NCBI RefSeq assembly: GCF_023101685.1
Contig: NZ_CP082164.1
Location: forward strand, 7,006,001-7,070,000
Direction: 5' to 3'
Source of the DNA: Bradyrhizobium sp. 186
GTDB lineage: Bacteria > Pseudomonadota > Alphaproteobacteria > Rhizobiales > Xanthobacteraceae
Length of the DNA stretch: 64,000 nt
Shown: piece by piece, positions 61,398 through 64,000 of the stretch
How the letters are laid out: every line of letters begins with the position of its first letter
Position numbering within the stretch: the stretch's first letter is position 1
Program-made: the position numbers and the translations under genes
The notes under the pieces: generated by a model
Told to the model about the DNA's origin: nothing
Seen by the model: only the letters and a program-made list of their open reading frames with translations
Databases searched by the model: none

Positions 61398-63701
61398 GTG
61401 CGCCAGATCATACCACCGCATTGGAAGGCCAGGGTCCGGAATTTCTTCCTGGACCTCGATGCGCGCATCGATTCCTCGCTGTTCTCCTCGGCCAAGGGCA
61501 TCCGCGAGCTCTACGAGCGCTACTCGACCTTCATGGACCGCTTCTATGTCGGACGGTGGAAGCGCTGGGTGTTCATCGAGCCGCTGTCGGAGGCCGCAAC
61601 CCTCGGGCTCGGCGGCCTGGTCCTGCTGCTGACGCTCGCCATCCCCGCCTTCCGCGAGACCGCGGATGAGGACTGGCTGAAGAAGTCCGATCTGGCGGTG
61701 AGCTTCCTCGACCGCTACGGCAACCCGATCGGCAGCCGCGGCATCAAGCACAACGACTCGATCCCGCTGGAAGATTTTCCGGACGTGCTGATCAAGGCGA
61801 CGCTCGCCACCGAAGACCGCCGCTTCTACGATCATTTCGGCATCGACATCGCCGGCACGGGGCGCGCGCTGGTCACCAACGCCCAGGCCGGCGGCGTCCG
61901 CCAGGGCGGCTCCTCGATCACGCAGCAGCTCGCCAAGAACCTGTTTTTGAGCAACGAGCGCACCATCGAGCGCAAGGTCAACGAGGCGTTCCTCGCGGTC
62001 TGGCTGGAATGGCGCCTGACCAAGAACGAGATCCTCAAGCTCTATCTCGACCGCGCCTATATGGGTGGCGGCACCTTCGGCGTCGACGGCGCCGCGCATT
62101 TCTACTTCAACAAATCCGCGCGCGACGTGACGCTGGCGGAAGCCGCGATGCTCGCCGGCCTGTTCAAGGCACCGACAAAGTACGCGCCCCACATCAACCT
62201 GCCCGCCGCGCGCGCCCGCGCCAACGTCGTGCTCGACAACCTCGTCGATGCCGGCTTCATGACCGAGGGCCAGGTGTTCGGCGCCCGCCGCAATCCTGCC
62301 TTCGCCGTCGACCGTCGCGACGAGGCCTCGCCGAACTATTATCTCGACTACGCCTTCGACGAGATGCGCAAGCTGGTCGACACCTTCCCGAAGTCCTACA
62401 CCGAGCGCGTGTTCGTGGTCCGCACCGCGATCGACACCAACGTGCAGAAGGCCGCCGAAGACGCGATCGAGAACCAGCTTCGCCAGTTCGGCCGCGACTA
62501 TCATGCGACGCAGGCAGCGACCGTGGTGTCCGATCTCGACGGCGGCATCCGCGCCATGGTCGGCGGCCGCGACTATGGCGCAAGCCAGTTCAACCGCGCC
62601 ACCGACGCCTACCGTCAGCCCGGCTCGTCGTTCAAACCCTATGTCTACACCACCGCGCTGCTGAACGGCTTTACGCCGAACTCGATCGTGGTCGACGGCC
62701 CGGTCTGCATCGGCAATTGGTGTCCGCAGAACTATGGCCATTCCTATTCCGGCGCGGTGACGCTGACGCAGGCGATCACGCGCTCGATCAACGTGGTGCC
62801 GGTGAAATTGTCGATCGCGATCGGCCAGAAGGAACAGCCGAAGGCGCCGAACCCGGCCAAGATCGGCCGCGCCAAGATCGTCGAGGTCGCCCGCCGCTTC
62901 GGTCTCAAGGCGCCGCTGCCCGACACGCCGTCGCTGCCGATCGGCTCCGACGAAGTCACCGTGCTCGAGCACGCGGTGGCCTACGCGACCTTCCCCAACA
63001 GGGGCCGGGCCGTGACGCCGCATTCGGTGCTCGAGGTGCGCACCGGCGCCGGCGATCCGGTCTGGCGCTGGGACCGCGACGGTCCGAAGCCGCGGCAGGC
63101 GATCCCCGCATCGGTCGCATCGGACATGGCCGGCATGATGAGCCACGTCGTCAGCGAAGGCACCGCGCGCCGCGCCGCGCTGGACGGCATTCCGACCGCG
63201 GGCAAGACCGGCACCACCAATGCGTATCGCGACGCCTGGTTCGTCGGCTACACCGGCAACTTCACCTGCGCGGTCTGGTACGGCAACGACGACTATTCGC
63301 CGACCAACCGCATGACCGGCGGCTCGCTGCCGGCGCAGACCTGGCACGACATCATGGTCGCGGCACATCAGGGCGTCGAGGTCAGGGAAATTCCCGGCAT
63401 CGGCATGGGCCAGAAGCTGCCGCCGCAGCCGATGGCCGCCAACGCGCCGGCCAATGCGGCGCCGAAGGTGCTGGAGACAAAGCCCGGTCCGCCGCCCGTG
63501 CTGACCAAGCGCGGCGCCGATGTCCTGGTGCGGGTCGAGAAGCTGCTGGATGATGCGGCCAAGACCGCGACCAAGGCGGCCGCCGACGACCCGGCGAGCC
63601 CGGGCAAGCCGGCCGCGTCGTCGAGCGCGCTCGCGTTCCCGCAGAACTATGCAGCGGAGACCGCGGGGAATGCGGGCTCATCCGTCCCGCGCAAGAACTG
63701 A
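61398..63701 (+). CDS. penicillin-binding protein 1A, class A
   Basis: A 767-residue bifunctional peptidoglycan synthase starting at GTG 61398. After a cytoplasmic N-terminal part and one membrane helix (LGGLVLLLTLAIPAF) comes the glycosyltransferase domain with catalytic Glu 139 in LATEDRRFYDHFGID and GGSSITQQLAKN. The transpeptidase domain has Ser 410 in PGSSFKP (SxxK), SIN (SxN) and KTGTTN (KTG). A long Pro/Ala-rich C-terminal tail of about 120 residues follows. It polymerises and cross-links cell-wall peptidoglycan. The next gene begins 10 bases later. Confidence 0.95.
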   Translation: MRQIIPPHWKARVRNFFLDLDARIDSSLFSSAKGIRELYERYSTFMDRFYVGRWKRWVFIEPLSEAATLGLGGLVLLLTLAIPAFRETADEDWLKKSDLAVSFLDRYGNPIGSRGIKHNDSIPLEDFPDVLIKATLATEDRRFYDHFGIDIAGTGRALVTNAQAGGVRQGGSSITQQLAKNLFLSNERTIERKVNEAFLAVWLEWRLTKNEILKLYLDRAYMGGGTFGVDGAAHFYFNKSARDVTLAEAAMLAGLFKAPTKYAPHINLPAARARANVVLDNLVDAGFMTEGQVFGARRNPAFAVDRRDEASPNYYLDYAFDEMRKLVDTFPKSYTERVFVVRTAIDTNVQKAAEDAIENQLRQFGRDYHATQAATVVSDLDGGIRAMVGGRDYGASQFNRATDAYRQPGSSFKPYVYTTALLNGFTPNSIVVDGPVCIGNWCPQNYGHSYSGAVTLTQAITRSINVVPVKLSIAIGQKEQPKAPNPAKIGRAKIVEVARRFGLKAPLPDTPSLPIGSDEVTVLEHAVAYATFPNRGRAVTPHSVLEVRTGAGDPVWRWDRDGPKPRQAIPASVASDMAGMMSHVVSEGTARRAALDGIPTAGKTGTTNAYRDAWFVGYTGNFTCAVWYGNDDYSPTNRMTGGSLPAQTWHDIMVAAHQGVEVREIPGIGMGQKLPPQPMAANAPANAAPKVLETKPGPPPVLTKRGADVLVRVEKLLDDAAKTATKAAADDPASPGKPAASSSALAFPQNYAAETAGNAGSSVPRKN

Positions 63702-63711
63702 TCGTAATCCC

Positions 63712-64000
63712 GTGCGGCTGATCCTCATCACATTGACGGCGCTGCTGCTCGCGACCGTCGTCGGCGTCGGCGCGACCTGGATGACGACGACGCGTGGCAC
63801 CGAGATCGGCGCGCTGACCATCGGGCCGTGGACGGCGCGGCCGCGCACCGGCACCGCCGACGTCGATCCCTATTCGCGCGCGACCATCGTGCGCAATGGC
63901 GAGCTGCCGATCGGCACCGGTGACGGCGTCGCCTTCACCGCGACCGCCGACGTCAAGAAGAGAGCGCTCGACGGCCGCTGCGACGTGGTCGTCTCCGGCG
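63712..64000 (+). CDS. DUF1214 domain protein, 5' part
   Basis: GTG 63712 opens a frame that runs out of the window. The first residues form a signal or membrane helix (MRLILITLTALLLATVVGVG), followed by TEIGALTIGPWTARPRTGTA and DVDPYSRATIVRNGELP, the start of DUF1214 proteins in Rhizobiales. The close spacing after the PBP1A gene suggests co-transcription. Function unknown. Confidence 0.75.
   Translation, partial: MRLILITLTALLLATVVGVGATWMTTTRGTEIGALTIGPWTARPRTGTADVDPYSRATIVRNGELPIGTGDGVAFTATADVKKRALDGRCDVVVSG

Noticed and set aside
1..64000. Search for tRNA, rRNA and CRISPR arrays
   Set aside because: No cloverleaf-like sequence with a TTCGAA-type T arm in the right context and no regularly spaced repeats were seen by eye; a tRNAscan or CRISPR search was not possible.

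Overview
The window reads as a chromosomal segment of a Bradyrhizobium-like alphaproteobacterium. The reasons are the high GC content, a cycHJKL-type cytochrome c maturation cluster followed by a Do-family protease, an Omp31-type porin with a Rhizobiales-style N-terminus, many Bradyrhizobium-style small proteins, and promoter-like sites matching the EcfG general-stress consensus (GGAAC-N16-CGTT). Species assignment is from memory of gene arrangement, not from a search.

The window has two halves. Positions 1 to about 34,690 are an accessory region, rich in insertion sequences and decaying genes. It holds an IS256 element in a broken DNA-ligase remnant, a complete polyamine-type ABC transporter operon headed by a PAS histidine kinase (4.1-9.5 kb), an IS1634 element at that operon's last codons, a broken aroA, a metallophosphoesterase, an IS66 remnant with an IS4 element nested in its terminal repeat, and a 1,136-residue cyclase/AAA/TPR protein. 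Further on are an IS110 remnant, a second IS1634, an IS630, several tiny stress-type proteins, a porin, and a four-frame operon (31.6-33.3 kb) around an AAA-less FtsH-type (M41) peptidase that is broken at short repeats. A small excisionase-like protein lies at the right edge.

Positions from about 34,700 to 64,000 look like core chromosome. In order they hold an OmpR-type regulator, degP, a chemotaxis-receptor fragment, ccmH-ccmF-ccmE-ccmI, two hypotheticals, a PhoQ/PhoP-like two-component pair, Ku, an Flp pilin, a dispersed repeat, two frameshifted genes (a substrate-binding protein and an esterase), a TPP-dependent enzyme, a triple-GAF histidine kinase with a membrane alpha/beta hydrolase, an MFS exporter, a YcgN-type cysteine-cluster protein, penicillin-binding protein 1A and the start of a DUF1214 protein.

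Insertion boundaries with target duplications could be read directly for five elements. Three of them (two IS1634, one IS630) sit in CTAG targets. Single-base or dinucleotide frameshifts are frequent in accessory genes and absent from core genes, which argues for real decay (or, in places, phase variation) over random sequencing error. No tRNA, rRNA or CRISPR array was seen.
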